Origin: CAMBDR01 sp046597185
Lineage (GTDB): Bacteria > Pseudomonadota > Gammaproteobacteria > Burkholderiales > Burkholderiaceae_D
Direction of reading: 5' to 3'
Assembly (NCBI GenBank): GCA_046597185.1
Contig: JBKJLF010000239.1
Location: 1 to 30,405, forward strand
DNA length: 30,405 nucleotides
The position numbers and the translations under genes are program-made. The notes beneath the pieces are model-generated. The model was not told where the DNA came from. It saw nothing but the letters and a program-made list of their open reading frames with translations, and searched no databases. Below are positions 17,101 through 23,288 of this stretch, one piece after another; the stretch's first letter is position 1; each line of letters opens with the position of its first letter.

Positions 17101-17771
17101 TTGAGCATCCTGACCCGAAAGAAGTGGCCGCGGCAAAACGGGAGTCTGGTATGTGGCGTGAAACCATCGGTGCTTTCCAGCTCGGCATTCCGGTATCGAT
17201 GAAGGAAGACATGTTGCTGTATCATCTGCGTTTGCTCTCAGTGATGACCTGGCGTGCCGCCCATCTGAGCAGGGAAAGCCATTGGTATGCCACCTTTAAC
17301 CGCTATGTTGAATTGCTGAGCGACAAGGTGCGTGCTCTGGGTGGCGACCCGTTCGCGGTGCCGGCCACACCGGATGGCATGATCCCGCAGTTACCAGGGA
17401 AAGAGGGAGGGAAAGACGGCGGCGAGGCCAATGGCGATAACGGTAATATGCACGACCACGGCGATTACTGTTTCGACCCGGCGGGCGACGATTGTTGGGC
17501 CGGTGCCGACGGGCACGAACCCGGTGCCACGGGCAACCCCGGCATTTGGTCTGGCAAGATCAGTGGTTTGTTGTTTGATCACTTCGGTGACTTTGAAGGT
17601 TTTACACTGGAAAGCCGGAACGGAACACCGATCCGCTTTTTCAGCCGTGAGCAAGCCATTCATAATCTTGCACGAAGCGCATGGCTGGAACGATATGTGG
17701 TAACGGTGAGCACAGCCTCTGCCCAAAGCCAGCGGATCCGGTTGCTTCAGATCGGCGGTCACGCAAACTGA
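14145..17771 (+). CDS. Large uncharacterised protein with N-terminal class-I glutamine-amidotransferase/ThuA-like fold
   Basis: 1208 residues from ATG 14145, fixed by a perfect AGGAGG five bases upstream. The N-terminus (KVLIVIDGDFRFD) and residues 66-122 (LLEYNAIWMIGRQ, then AIARFMDAGGGVFATGDHD) form a Rossmann-like GATase/ThuA pattern. C127 and C129 follow the GDHD turn, but I cannot show a catalytic triad. There is no signal peptide or membrane segment, so it appears cytosolic. Residues about 390-850 are beta-rich and repetitive in style. A DELVLECLQDIPDNTWIGIHIPSWN segment follows near 825. A helical stretch lies near 1000-1080, then a Gly/Asp/His/Cys-rich linker (HDHGDYCFDPAGDDCW), and a small C-terminal domain (GKISGLLFDHFGDFEGF). 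I do not recognise the full architecture. The gene is monocistronic as far as can be seen. Confidence 0.8.
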   Translation: MATKVLIVIDGDFRFDIGSGGFQDFTFKVLVDALTLAGIQVSKANRSPDTTADFQNFTFNGVGINLLEYNAIWMIGRQGRNSVSVIGNSGEGGDINLPPAELKAIARFMDAGGGVFATGDHDSIGSCMCGHIPRVRAARCWYGQGDGASPMSAGFPRNFPVISAARADTTRPNPAGAYNEFPPPFVWFENQSDSVPQAITPVTNPAHSILRRNGNNITVYPDHMHEGQTLGEVPGYDYTQSIMLDGQSFTEFPLVAGDRPKPEIIATGTVPGFQNRSALDGSFTGSDNSVAAPKNVNTLSVYDGRRAGVGRIVTGSTFHHYIDINLTGDSNINNAQRKTRTGPDAEKGHGFAHPGAEQIFADIKAVFVNITNWIARPKPAITLILERSTFGQDEVTLNPQFDNAILVTVDGLKPSQFPDGNAIPVGITTLSPSMAQLASWAPVVSATGLGAIEIVPTSVSSDDPTLPARLQRFTFKYRVRFIADAFGFAGPAQSIPVTAALTSPTALAAPLVDNAWIELVKSANPFMLDLDGVNTTTWLSSDLKVFPVIEGGSVGSETLPNGANRTQALQFIQNLCTSLTPAQFTGLTGNQAASALSPFPTTNTNKKVYNFAVARVRRNGTIAAASNVRVFFRTFTSQTTAALTYNEAMGVPTGGYLKTPGAAPIALPGVSGNAWLSFPFFASTRAAAPAAQIDPDNVKNISVAEHDKFFGVLIDNNLAGAYLPPTPNSAGAAIDLPTLLMGEHQCLVAQIEFAGTPIPSGANPATSDKLAQRNIALSVVANPGIGASRTAMHTFEIEATPHPIADGLPPDELVLECLQDIPDNTWIGIHIPSWNVNEVLELAERFYPRHELRAVDSHKIELPAGGIRYIPIPRSLSRQTGVITVELPLGIKKGQRFDVSIRQITNRSRNARVPQPTIKQISLKEADRLIAELGVVTAPATATARRGSRSNANNMQPRGVFDLGNNRSLVTDLAAFELPNDHALLIEHPDPKEVAAAKRESGMWRETIGAFQLGIPVSMKEDMLLYHLRLLSVMTWRAAHLSRESHWYATFNRYVELLSDKVRALGGDPFAVPATPDGMIPQLPGKEGGKDGGEANGDNGNMHDHGDYCFDPAGDDCWAGADGHEPGATGNPGIWSGKISGLLFDHFGDFEGFTLESRNGTPIRFFSREQAIHNLARSAWLERYVVTVSTASAQSQRIRLLQIGGHAN

Positions 17772-17776
17772 TCTTT

Positions 17777-17800
17777 TGGCGGGCCACCCAAGGCCCGCCA
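17777..17800 (+). terminator. GC-rich hairpin after the large gene
   Basis: TGGCGGGCC (17777-17785) and GGCCCGCCA (17792-17800) pair perfectly over 9 bp around a 6-nt loop, starting six bases after the stop codon. No T-run follows on either strand, so it is either a rho-assisted or degenerate terminator or an mRNA-end stabiliser. Confidence 0.5.
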
Positions 17801-17803
17801 GAC

Positions 17804-18026
17804 TCACAACACCACTTTTCCCTTTAAAAAATCAAACAACACCCGCACCCTTTGCAGCTGCCGGTTGTCAGGGTGCGCCAGCATCCACAAATCGTGCCAA
17901 GGCGGGTGCCGATCAGGTAGTCGGGTGGCTTGCGCGTGGCGCGCAAGGCCAGGTCAGCGTCGCGCCTGCTCAGGTTGGCCAGATTGTTGCTGGCCACCAG
18001 TTCCAGTTCAATCTGCGGGTACAAAA
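17804..18026 (-). pseudogene. LysR-family regulator, 3' fragment with frameshift
   Basis: Minus-strand sequence from about 18026 encodes YPQIELELVASNNLANLSRRDADLALRAT, typical of a LysR substrate-binding domain. After IGTRLG the meaningful frame shifts. The other frame reads PPWHDLWMLAHPDNRQLQRVRVLFDFLKGK and stops at 17804, a typical LysR C-terminus. The DNA-binding half and a central segment between the two parts are gone. It is a decayed gene truncated at or near the boundary with the DUF1778 gene. Confidence 0.75.
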
Positions 18027-18038
18027 AAACTGGCTATC

Positions 18039-18359
18039 TCATGTTGTTTTTGTTTTTTGTCTAGCAGTTCTGTTAAATAAGTCATGTTTGCTTATTTCCT
18101 TTGGTTGCGCGAATAAGTCCACCAGCGCAGCATTGGGTTGCGGTGGCCGGCTCAATATTTTCAACATTAACTCAGCGTCAGCTCGGGAAGCCTTGATAAA
18201 CAATTCCCTATCAATGATTTCCTTTGCATGGGTAACAGAAGCTTGAATCATGAATTGATTCACGAGCATACCCGTCAACTCCGCTGCCTCTTTTAGCATT
18301 TCTTCTACTTCAGAAGAAACCCTGGCCGTAATCCGACCTCTTTTTTGTGTCTTAACCAT
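18039..18359 (-). CDS. Orphan DUF1778 (TacA-type) ribbon-helix-helix antitoxin
   Basis: 106 residues from ATG 18359; the longer in-frame start at 18404 would add an unusual basic leader. The N-terminal RITARVSSEVEEMLKEAAELTGMLVNQFMIQASVTHAKEII is the DUF1778 ribbon-helix-helix. The C-terminal part (LMLKILSRPPQPNAALVDLF) is the region that in TacA-like antitoxins clamps the GNAT acetyltransferase toxin. No acetyltransferase follows; only the LysR fragment lies downstream. It is therefore orphaned or acts on a toxin elsewhere. Such antitoxins bind their own promoter, and a short inverted repeat lies just upstream. Confidence 0.8.
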   Translation of the reverse strand: MVKTQKRGRITARVSSEVEEMLKEAAELTGMLVNQFMIQASVTHAKEIIDRELFIKASRADAELMLKILSRPPQPNAALVDLFAQPKEISKHDLFNRTARQKTKTT

Positions 18360-18374
18360 ATCTATAAACTTTCT

Positions 18375-18389
18375 ACGCTTTCTTAGCGT
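18375..18389. promoter_or_regulatory. Possible operator of the DUF1778 antitoxin
   Basis: ACGCT-TTCTT-AGCGT inverted repeat, 16-30 bases upstream of the antitoxin ATG. This placement is typical of self-repression by ribbon-helix-helix antitoxins. The repeat is short, so confidence is low. Confidence 0.35.
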
Positions 18390-18541
18390 TACGCTCTGGT
18401 ACATTGCGTTTATTTAGTGAGGGCGTGATATCACATATTCTTCTTTAATGCGGGTCGTTATCTTTGATGGTTGGAGGCGCTCATTCGGCAGCTTTTGGAT
18501 AGTAGCACGCGATTGTGCTGGTGTTAATTTGTCACCATTTC

Positions 18542-18664
18542 CATAGGCAGATGGCCGAACTGTTTGGTTCGGTGCGCGCGGTTGTTACCAAGCATTTACG
18601 CAACATTTTTCAGGATGGCGAACTGCTTGAAGAAAGCAATGTGCAAAATTTGCACATTACTGGC
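18542..18664 (+). pseudogene. RhuM-family (virulence protein RhuM-like) N-terminal fragment
   Basis: The plus strand encodes RQMAELFGSVRAVVTKHLRNIFQDGELLEESNVQNLHIT, matching in style the RhuM N-terminus (QMAELF...INEHLKNIFDEGEL...SVIRKFRIT). There is no proper start and the reading becomes antisense to the OmpA-like gene after 18664, so only about 40 codons remain. RhuM-like genes are common in mobile islands and phage-defence neighbourhoods. A related relic may be present at 13867-13912. Confidence 0.6.
18638..18658. other. Perfect 21-bp palindrome
   Basis: AATGTGCAAA and TTTGCACATT arms flank one central base. It lies inside the RhuM-like relic and seven bases past the OmpA-like stop codon. 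It could serve as a weak minus-strand terminator (8-bp stem, 5-nt loop, then a pyrimidine-rich GCTTTCTTC) or be a protein-binding site. Confidence 0.45.
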
Positions 18665-20326
18665 TCATCTCAATATAACTTCAATATCCACTCTTCGGTT
18701 CTCCGCGAAACAGGCGAGTTGTTTGTCTGTCGCCCAATGGAGAGGGCAATCAGTGCGGGTTTTTTTGGGATGGGTATTACCGTAGCCTTGGGAATGGAAC
18801 TGCCTTGGCGCGATGTCAGGTGCCAGGTTTTGGCGCAGATAGTCTTCAACCGCGAGGGCGCGCATTTGCGAAAGTGTCATATTGTAATGAGCACTGCCGG
18901 TCTGGTCGGTATGGCCTGCGATGTCGATTGTTTCAATCGGTTTTTTGTTATCTGCCATTAACCTGATGAAGGCATCCAGTTTTTTCTCGCCTTCGCTGCT
19001 CAGCGTGCTTTGTGCATGTTCAAACAATTCGGTTGCCTTGAAACTGAACGGGCTTGGCTTTAATTCGGCTTTTTCAGCCGGACAGATTGAAGCATGGTCT
19101 TTCAAATAGTCATCGATTTTTGTGATATTGGAAGCGCGGGCGCTTGTATCAACTTTCATGCCCAATATAGTCGCCGTCGGGAGGAAGATATTTTCCAGCT
19201 TGGTGCTATTTTCGGGAGTTGCTGTCGATTTGTTGTCGGCTTTCACACTCTTGGCGCCTGGTTTGCCTGCTTGACTGAAATTGACCTTGATATAGGTTTC
19301 ACTGCCCAAACGCGACATCACATAGGCACCGCAGAGTTTGAATGGTTCTTCCGGTTTGTCCGGGCAGGACAGCATCCCTTTTTTGGCCAAAACAGCGCAT
19401 CCGGCGCTCGACAAAGTCATTTCACTGGCGTAGAAATTGCCTACCTTGGTTAAGCGGGCAATCGTCGCTGGAAAAAATGACACATTGCCGAGAAAAAAGC
19501 TGATGACCAGCGGGAAAAAGAGCATGGACGCCAATGCACTTCCTTTTTCCAGCTTGCTCGCTGGCTTTCCGAACCACATGACAATGAAATATAAGCCACA
19601 AAGCAGCAATAAAATGCAGCAAAAAAAGACACTCATGCCCAGAGTGAAATAATCCGGTTTGACTGTCGCCAGGTAACTGGTGTCGCGAATGATGAGTAAG
19701 ATCATGAAAATAGGAAATATCTGCAGTACCAGGGTGACGATGTAGGGGTAAGTAAACTTTGCAATATCTAATAAGGTTGCAAGCCATTCCCGTGCTGGTT
19801 TTAGAAGCCCTTTTTTGCGCAGCCAGATCAGCCTGCCAAGAAAAAGACTGAGTATGCAAAGAAAAATCGAAGCCAAAGCACCATTATCCAACGGGACGGT
19901 GAATTGAAGTTGCATAAAAAACAATAAAGACCAGATTATGAAAGAAAGCAATGAGGCAACCAGCAAGGCTGCCAAGTGTTGTTGTTTTTGATGCCGATTG
20001 TTTTTTTTGTTGGCATCTTGCCAGACAGTGCCAATATAGAGGCTGGGTACAAACAGCACTAAGCCAAACCCCAGAAGAAGCAGCGTGCCAACATAGGTCG
20101 TGGCAAAGATGATGCTGGTAAATGAATCGATCCCGATCAGAGGAAAATATTCAATGTGAAAATGGTAGGCGTAGATGGTACATAGCCCGAACACCATGAC
20201 CAAAATCGACAAGCTCGAAATAAAGTTGCTTTTCAGGTGCTCGATAAGCCAATTTTTGCTGTCGGGCTGAGAAGGGGTTATGCGTTGAAGCCGCCGAATA
20301 ATCATAAGTGTCTTTCTGGTACTCAC
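18665..20326 (-). CDS. Multi-pass inner-membrane protein with C-terminal OmpA-like domain
   Basis: 553 residues from GTG 20326; ATG 20305 is an alternative, and neither has a clear ribosome site. About seven hydrophobic helices are seen (approximately residues 35-56, 70-97, 117-140, 148-168, 193-214, 227-251, 263-285). A soluble region follows, then an OmpA/MotB-type peptidoglycan-binding domain from about 440. It has FSFKATELFEHAQSTLSSEGEKKLDAFI, the signature TIDIAGHTDQTGSAHYNMTLSQMRA, and an ENRRVDIEVI end. OmpA domains usually sit behind a signal peptide or a single membrane helix, so seven helices is unusual. It would tie an inner-membrane module to the cell wall. The function is unknown; possibilities include envelope sensing or a motor/transport-linked role. 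It stands alone between accessory relics. Confidence 0.8.
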   Translation of the reverse strand: MSTRKTLMIIRRLQRITPSQPDSKNWLIEHLKSNFISSLSILVMVFGLCTIYAYHFHIEYFPLIGIDSFTSIIFATTYVGTLLLLGFGLVLFVPSLYIGTVWQDANKKNNRHQKQQHLAALLVASLLSFIIWSLLFFMQLQFTVPLDNGALASIFLCILSLFLGRLIWLRKKGLLKPAREWLATLLDIAKFTYPYIVTLVLQIFPIFMILLIIRDTSYLATVKPDYFTLGMSVFFCCILLLLCGLYFIVMWFGKPASKLEKGSALASMLFFPLVISFFLGNVSFFPATIARLTKVGNFYASEMTLSSAGCAVLAKKGMLSCPDKPEEPFKLCGAYVMSRLGSETYIKVNFSQAGKPGAKSVKADNKSTATPENSTKLENIFLPTATILGMKVDTSARASNITKIDDYLKDHASICPAEKAELKPSPFSFKATELFEHAQSTLSSEGEKKLDAFIRLMADNKKPIETIDIAGHTDQTGSAHYNMTLSQMRALAVEDYLRQNLAPDIAPRQFHSQGYGNTHPKKTRTDCPLHWATDKQLACFAENRRVDIEVILR

Positions 20327-20537
20327 TGTTGAGCAGTGGATATTTGGCCCGTTTGGCGACGAATAATTTCAAATCGCGTATTGTTCCATAATGTAATTGC
20401 CACCCATTTCGCAAATGACGTTCACACCACGCCTGAAATGAAATTATATGGTAAATCGGCGTTGTGTCTAATCGTTTCAAGCGAAACGAGATAACAACTT
20501 GATTATTGCCGTGGCTATTGGGTGTTCAGTTCCGCGC

Positions 20538-20639
20538 TTAGTCTTGGCCCAACCGGATCGCACCGTTCAAAAGTTCATGCATACTGGGATAAGTTTTCAA
20601 TGCTTCCATGTACGCGCGCTCAGATCGCGCAATGCTCAT
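20538..20639 (-). CDS. 33-codon ORF coupled to the VbhA-like antitoxin
   Basis: ATG 20639 overlaps the antitoxin stop as ATGA (20636-20639), the arrangement expected of a toxin gene. It ends after 33 residues (MSIARSERAYMEALKTYP, then SMHELLNGAIRLGQD). No Fic motif (HPFx[D/E]GNGR) is present in it or nearby. It may be a fragment of a lost toxin, an unrelated helical micro-protein, or chance. Confidence 0.4.
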   Translation of the reverse strand: MSIARSERAYMEALKTYPSMHELLNGAIRLGQD

Positions 20640-20890
20640 GATTTTTGTGATTGCATGGGAGGCATGCGCATGAATTGATTGAAATCAATCTCACCATTGA
20701 TGAAGCGCTGCACAATGCGGTCTGTGTCTGGCGCAAGCTGAAAACCTTCGAGGCCGACCGATGCCCGTGCGGCATTGACCGCAACTTGGCGCTTGCGTTG
20801 CTCATTGGGGGTAATGTTGGACTTGGCCAGTGCTTTTTCTTTCGCACTGATCAAGCAATTCCGCCCATTTTTTAATCGGCGTATTTTCAC
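20636..20890 (-). CDS. VbhA-family antitoxin-like protein
   Basis: Up to 84 residues from GTG 20890; a TTG at 20854 preceded by GGGCGG would give about 72. The core NEQRKRQVAVNAARASVGLEGFQ, then RIVQRFINGEIDFNQFMR, matches the VbhA antitoxin pattern (ARASxxLEGF ... RFINGEI). In that family the first helix inhibits a Fic AMPylase by placing a glutamate in the active site; the family motif is [S/T]xxxE[G/N]. Here SVGLEG fits that motif. The partner Fic gene is missing: a 33-codon ORF occupies its place. It lies just outside the prophage-like region. Confidence 0.65.
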   Translation of the reverse strand: MKIRRLKNGRNCLISAKEKALAKSNITPNEQRKRQVAVNAARASVGLEGFQLAPDTDRIVQRFINGEIDFNQFMRMPPMQSQKS

Positions 20891-20955
20891 AATAAGGCCA
20901 TTTGAGCACTATAATTAGCCTGCCCGTCAGCCTGGCTGCTGCCCATTTCACTTTA

Positions 20956-21249
20956 CTAAGGATCGCATCTAAATGGATACGAGATAAATGGGGGACTAAT
21001 GCTGAGATAAATCCGGGATGATGTAGGACTATGTTGGATTAAACGGGACTGGATTGTAATTGTGTTTCGCGTCACGAAAGCTAACACATCCAGCAGCTTC
21101 GGCAGTTCGCCAATTGGACGTTGCCCGCCCTCAAATCGCAGCACTGCATGCAATTCGTCAAGCGTCAGCGCGTTCTCGTAGCACGGCCCATCGGCCACCG
21201 TCGAGTAAATGTTGTACGCGCCGTCCTTGTGCAATATCAGTTGCGCCAT
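20956..21249 (-). CDS. Small phage protein, C-terminus probably replaced at a junction
   Basis: 97 residues from ATG 21249 with GGAGAG four bases upstream. The N-terminal MAQLILHKDGAYNIYSTVADGP, YENALTLDELHAVLRFEGG and IGELPKLLD resembles small uncharacterised proteins of transposable prophages. From about residue 54 on (VLAFVTRNTITIQ...) the sequence loses protein character and runs through a candidate phage terminus at 21055. The gene was therefore probably cut at the prophage/chromosome junction and reads into flanking DNA. Confidence 0.55.
   Translation of the reverse strand: MAQLILHKDGAYNIYSTVADGPCYENALTLDELHAVLRFEGGQRPIGELPKLLDVLAFVTRNTITIQSRLIQHSPTSSRIYLSISPPFISYPFRCDP
20979..21080. 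other. Candidate Mu-like prophage terminus and flanking degenerate repeats
   Basis: From 21055 the sequence reads TGTAATTGTGTTTCGCGTCA and on to ACGAAAGC. It begins with the TG dinucleotide of transposable phage ends and contains TGTTTCG...ACGAAA, reminiscent of MuA-type binding sites, with TTTCG/CGAAA as a 5-bp inverted repeat. Outside it (20979-21054) GAGATAAAT occurs twice and variants of GGGACT/GGGATG recur, as in some attachment or target regions. No second end is inside the window for comparison. Confidence 0.35.
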
Positions 21250-21312
21250 GTGTCTCTCCGTTAATCGGCCCGATAACCGGGCGGTCGAGTGGACAAGCCA
21301 CTCACCTCTGCG

Positions 21313-21501
21313 TTAAACCTCAGGTTTGTGCTCCGGGTACTCGTCGTAATAGGTGTCTTCTGGTGAGGCAGCCTCCCACTTACAAATCCAGTCATCAGGG
21401 TCTCGCACTGCCGGAGCGTTGTCGTGCCATCCGGCCACTGACTTAAGCTCCTCATACCAATCTTCAAAGCATGCAAAATCGTGTTTTGTGTCGTTACTCA
21501 T
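21313..21501 (-). CDS. Possible separate 62-residue acidic phage protein
   Basis: An internal ATG with AGGGAAAG three bases upstream opens MSNDTKHDFACFEDWYEEL, an acidic, Trp/Tyr-rich small protein ending EYPEHKPEV. The upstream frame is continuous, so this is either an independent start within a fused ORF or only an internal methionine. Function unknown. Confidence 0.4.
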   Translation of the reverse strand: MSNDTKHDFACFEDWYEELKSVAGWHDNAPAVRDPDDWICKWEAASPEDTYYDEYPEHKPEV

Positions 21502-21819
21502 TTCTTTCCCTGTTAAAATTAGGTTTAACATTTCATTTATGGCGGGTGCGCTTTTCTCTACACCAAGGCCGAACTCGCCACGTCGGTGGCATGTCGGCCT
21601 GTCTGCGTTGTCCTCAGCCATCGCCAGCATCAGCGACCGTAGCGCTGCCAAGGTCTTTGGGCTCTTGCCCCCGCTTGTGCAAAACTCAACACCCGCAGAC
21701 GCGCCATTTTTTTGGCTATCAGGGTCTTCGATCACGTACACCAGCATGTCGCCGTCGTCCTGCTGCAAGATGCGCAGCCGACCCCTTGGGCTCATGTCTT
21801 CAAATCGTTCAGCTTGCAT
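21313..21819 (-). CDS. Phage hypothetical protein (possibly two fused small genes)
   Basis: 168 residues from ATG 21819 with GGAGGGAAAGG just upstream. Residues about 1-75 (RFEDMSPRGRLRILQQDDGDMLVYVI, then VEFCTSGGKSPKTLAALRSLMLAMAEDNADRP) resemble a small protein common in transposable prophages. The last 62 residues restart at ATG 21501, preceded by AGGGAAAG, and could be a separate gene. No function is known for either half. The start of this ORF overlaps the truncated DUF1643 ORF by 11 bases, at a probable deletion junction. Confidence 0.6.
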   Translation of the reverse strand: MQAERFEDMSPRGRLRILQQDDGDMLVYVIEDPDSQKNGASAGVEFCTSGGKSPKTLAALRSLMLAMAEDNADRPTCHRRGEFGLGVEKSAPAINEMLNLILTGKEMSNDTKHDFACFEDWYEELKSVAGWHDNAPAVRDPDDWICKWEAASPEDTYYDEYPEHKPEV

Positions 21820-21946
21820 TGCCTTTCCCTCCAGCGGTAGACGGATTCAGAAAAATAAATACCATTTTTTTTGACATGTTACTCCAGCGACGCGTTAATG
21901 AATATCGATATAGCCTAATCGATGAAATATCTGCACCCATTATCAT
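21809..21946 (-). pseudogene. DUF1643 protein, truncated after about 38 codons
   Basis: ATG 21946 lies two bases after the virion-morphogenesis stop, and AGGAGG sits in the end of that gene, so it was a coupled gene. The 45 codons read MIMGADISSIRLYRYSLTRR, then WSNMSKKMVFIFLNPSTA. YRYSLTRRW and VFIFLNPSTA are the opening signature of DUF1643 proteins (usually about 150-180 residues). After NPSTA, where the family continues DxxxDDPTIRRC, the sequence switches to GGKGNAS and stops. The change coincides with the ribosome site of the next gene, which marks a deletion junction near 21833. Confidence 0.7.
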
Positions 21947-21948
21947 GG

Positions 21949-22443
21949 TCAAATCCTCCTCACCAAATGTTGCGCGATGATTTGAACAACGTCCTTATTA
22001 TCGTTATCCGTCAGCACAAAAAACTCGCGCGCTACCGTTCCGGGGTGCTTGACACGTTTAAAAAATCGGTTGCCAATTTTCAGCGCTTTTGCGTGCCTAG
22101 CTTCAATAATATGCGGCCTTGATCCATTATTTTGCGCAGCCGCACCGGGTCGATTGGTGCCCACGCCCGCATTGTTATTGCTATAAAACATCGTCATCGA
22201 TGCGGCTAGTTTGCCTGTGTTTTGCAATATTTTGCCACCACCGCCTCGACGCGCAGCCAGTGTCGATGGTTTTAATGGTGCCCAACGGTTGGGCCTGCCC
22301 TCGTGTTTGAAATTGTCTTCAACGGCCCCTAGCATTCGGGCCGCGATGCCTGCCATGGCAGGGCCAGTGTTGCGCGAATTGGCTAGCAACTGGTCCAATT
22401 TTTGCCGGACTTCGGCGTCATTCATCGTCACGCTAATTATCAT
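21949..22443 (-). CDS. Phage virion morphogenesis protein (Mu gpG/gp31-like)
   Basis: 164 residues from ATG 22443, which overlaps the stop of the upstream head gene (ATGATAATTAG); a start at 22494 would overlap it by 62 bases and is less likely. Features of the family are the early VRQKLDQLLANSRNTGPAMAGIAARML helix, DNFKHEGRPNRWAPLKPSTLAARRGG, and KILQNTGKLAASM. In Mu, G is a tail/head-completion or assembly factor. It is the last intact structural gene before the deletion. Confidence 0.85.
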   Translation of the reverse strand: MIISVTMNDAEVRQKLDQLLANSRNTGPAMAGIAARMLGAVEDNFKHEGRPNRWAPLKPSTLAARRGGGGKILQNTGKLAASMTMFYSNNNAGVGTNRPGAAAQNNGSRPHIIEARHAKALKIGNRFFKRVKHPGTVAREFFVLTDNDNKDVVQIIAQHLVRRI

Positions 22444-23287
22444 GTTTTTTACTCGCTTCGCGGATGGCGGGCGATGCCGCATTTTGTTTGTCATTGAGCA
22501 TTTTGTCTAGCCGATTACGTTCGGCACCGGGGTTGTAATCCCAGCCCAAATCGGGGCGTAGCACTTTCCCTGTTGCATCCAAATAGCCTGTCGTTTGAAC
22601 ACGCTCGGTGGTGCCGTCACGTCGCTTGATGGTGGTCTCCACCGTCTGCATGCGGCCTGTCCCGTTGCTGGTCTCAAAATCACCACGATCATATTCGACG
22701 TTTGAACGTGGAATCACACGGCAGCGACACCTAAATCCATTCGGTGGATACCACGCGCCCCAGAACGGATCATCATGTCGAAATACCCGACCATTCAGCG
22801 AGGCGTGGGCCGGGCGTGTGCGGCTGTCCATGATGGCGCTGTACTCCCACCATGGTGATGTTGATTTCGCGGCCAGTAGGCCCTGATAACGACCCGCCAT
22901 GTACGCCACCTGTAGATTGGTCTCGTAAATAGTTTCGAGCCGATACGTTGATCCGTAGTTTACCGTCCTAATCTCACCTGTTTTGCGATTAGTCTGTTCG
23001 ACGCTGCCCCACCACCCTTTTGCTTGCATGATCGGTCTAATTTGCCGCTGAAATGAATAAAATGAACCGCCGTTTTTCAGGTTATCTTCTAGCGCCGCAT
23101 AGGTGTCTTGCAACAAATCCAACCGAGTCATTTTGGCGATGGTGGCGGCGTTGACGTTGGCGTGTTTCCACACGTCTTTCCAATCCCAGCTAATAACAAA
23201 ACCTTTTTTTTCAAAAAATGCAATCGCCTCGGCAGGCGGCAAACCGAATACCATGGTAATTTCTTCTGGCGTCAGATTCAGCGGCAT
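22433..23287 (-). CDS. Phage head morphogenesis protein (Mu gp30/F, SPP1 gp7-like)
   Basis: 284 residues. The N-terminal LTPEEITMVFGLPPAEAIAFFEKKG is typical of Mu-like F proteins. The core signature RLETIYETNLQVAYMAGRY and then MDSRTRPAHASLNGRVF, PPNGFRCRCRVIPRS is the SPP1 gp7 minor-head domain. It lies one base after the portal gene. Role: minor head component injected with or stabilising the genome. It is shorter than some family members but has the whole conserved core. Confidence 0.9.
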   Translation of the reverse strand: MPLNLTPEEITMVFGLPPAEAIAFFEKKGFVISWDWKDVWKHANVNAATIAKMTRLDLLQDTYAALEDNLKNGGSFYSFQRQIRPIMQAKGWWGSVEQTNRKTGEIRTVNYGSTYRLETIYETNLQVAYMAGRYQGLLAAKSTSPWWEYSAIMDSRTRPAHASLNGRVFRHDDPFWGAWYPPNGFRCRCRVIPRSNVEYDRGDFETSNGTGRMQTVETTIKRRDGTTERVQTTGYLDATGKVLRPDLGWDYNPGAERNRLDKMLNDKQNAASPAIREASKKHDN

Positions 23288-23288
23288 G

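Noticed and set aside
20151..20480. 109-codon minus-strand frame overlapping the start of the OmpA-like gene
   Set aside because: No family resemblance, and the last 60 codons lie in another frame of the membrane protein. The upstream 50 codons (FQAWCERHLRNGWQLHYG) look somewhat protein-like and may be a relic, but I cannot support a gene.
21268..21303. Two small hairpins between phage ORFs (GCCCG/CGGGC and GAGTGG/CCACTC)
   Set aside because: Stems of five and six bases without T-runs are common by chance in this composition.
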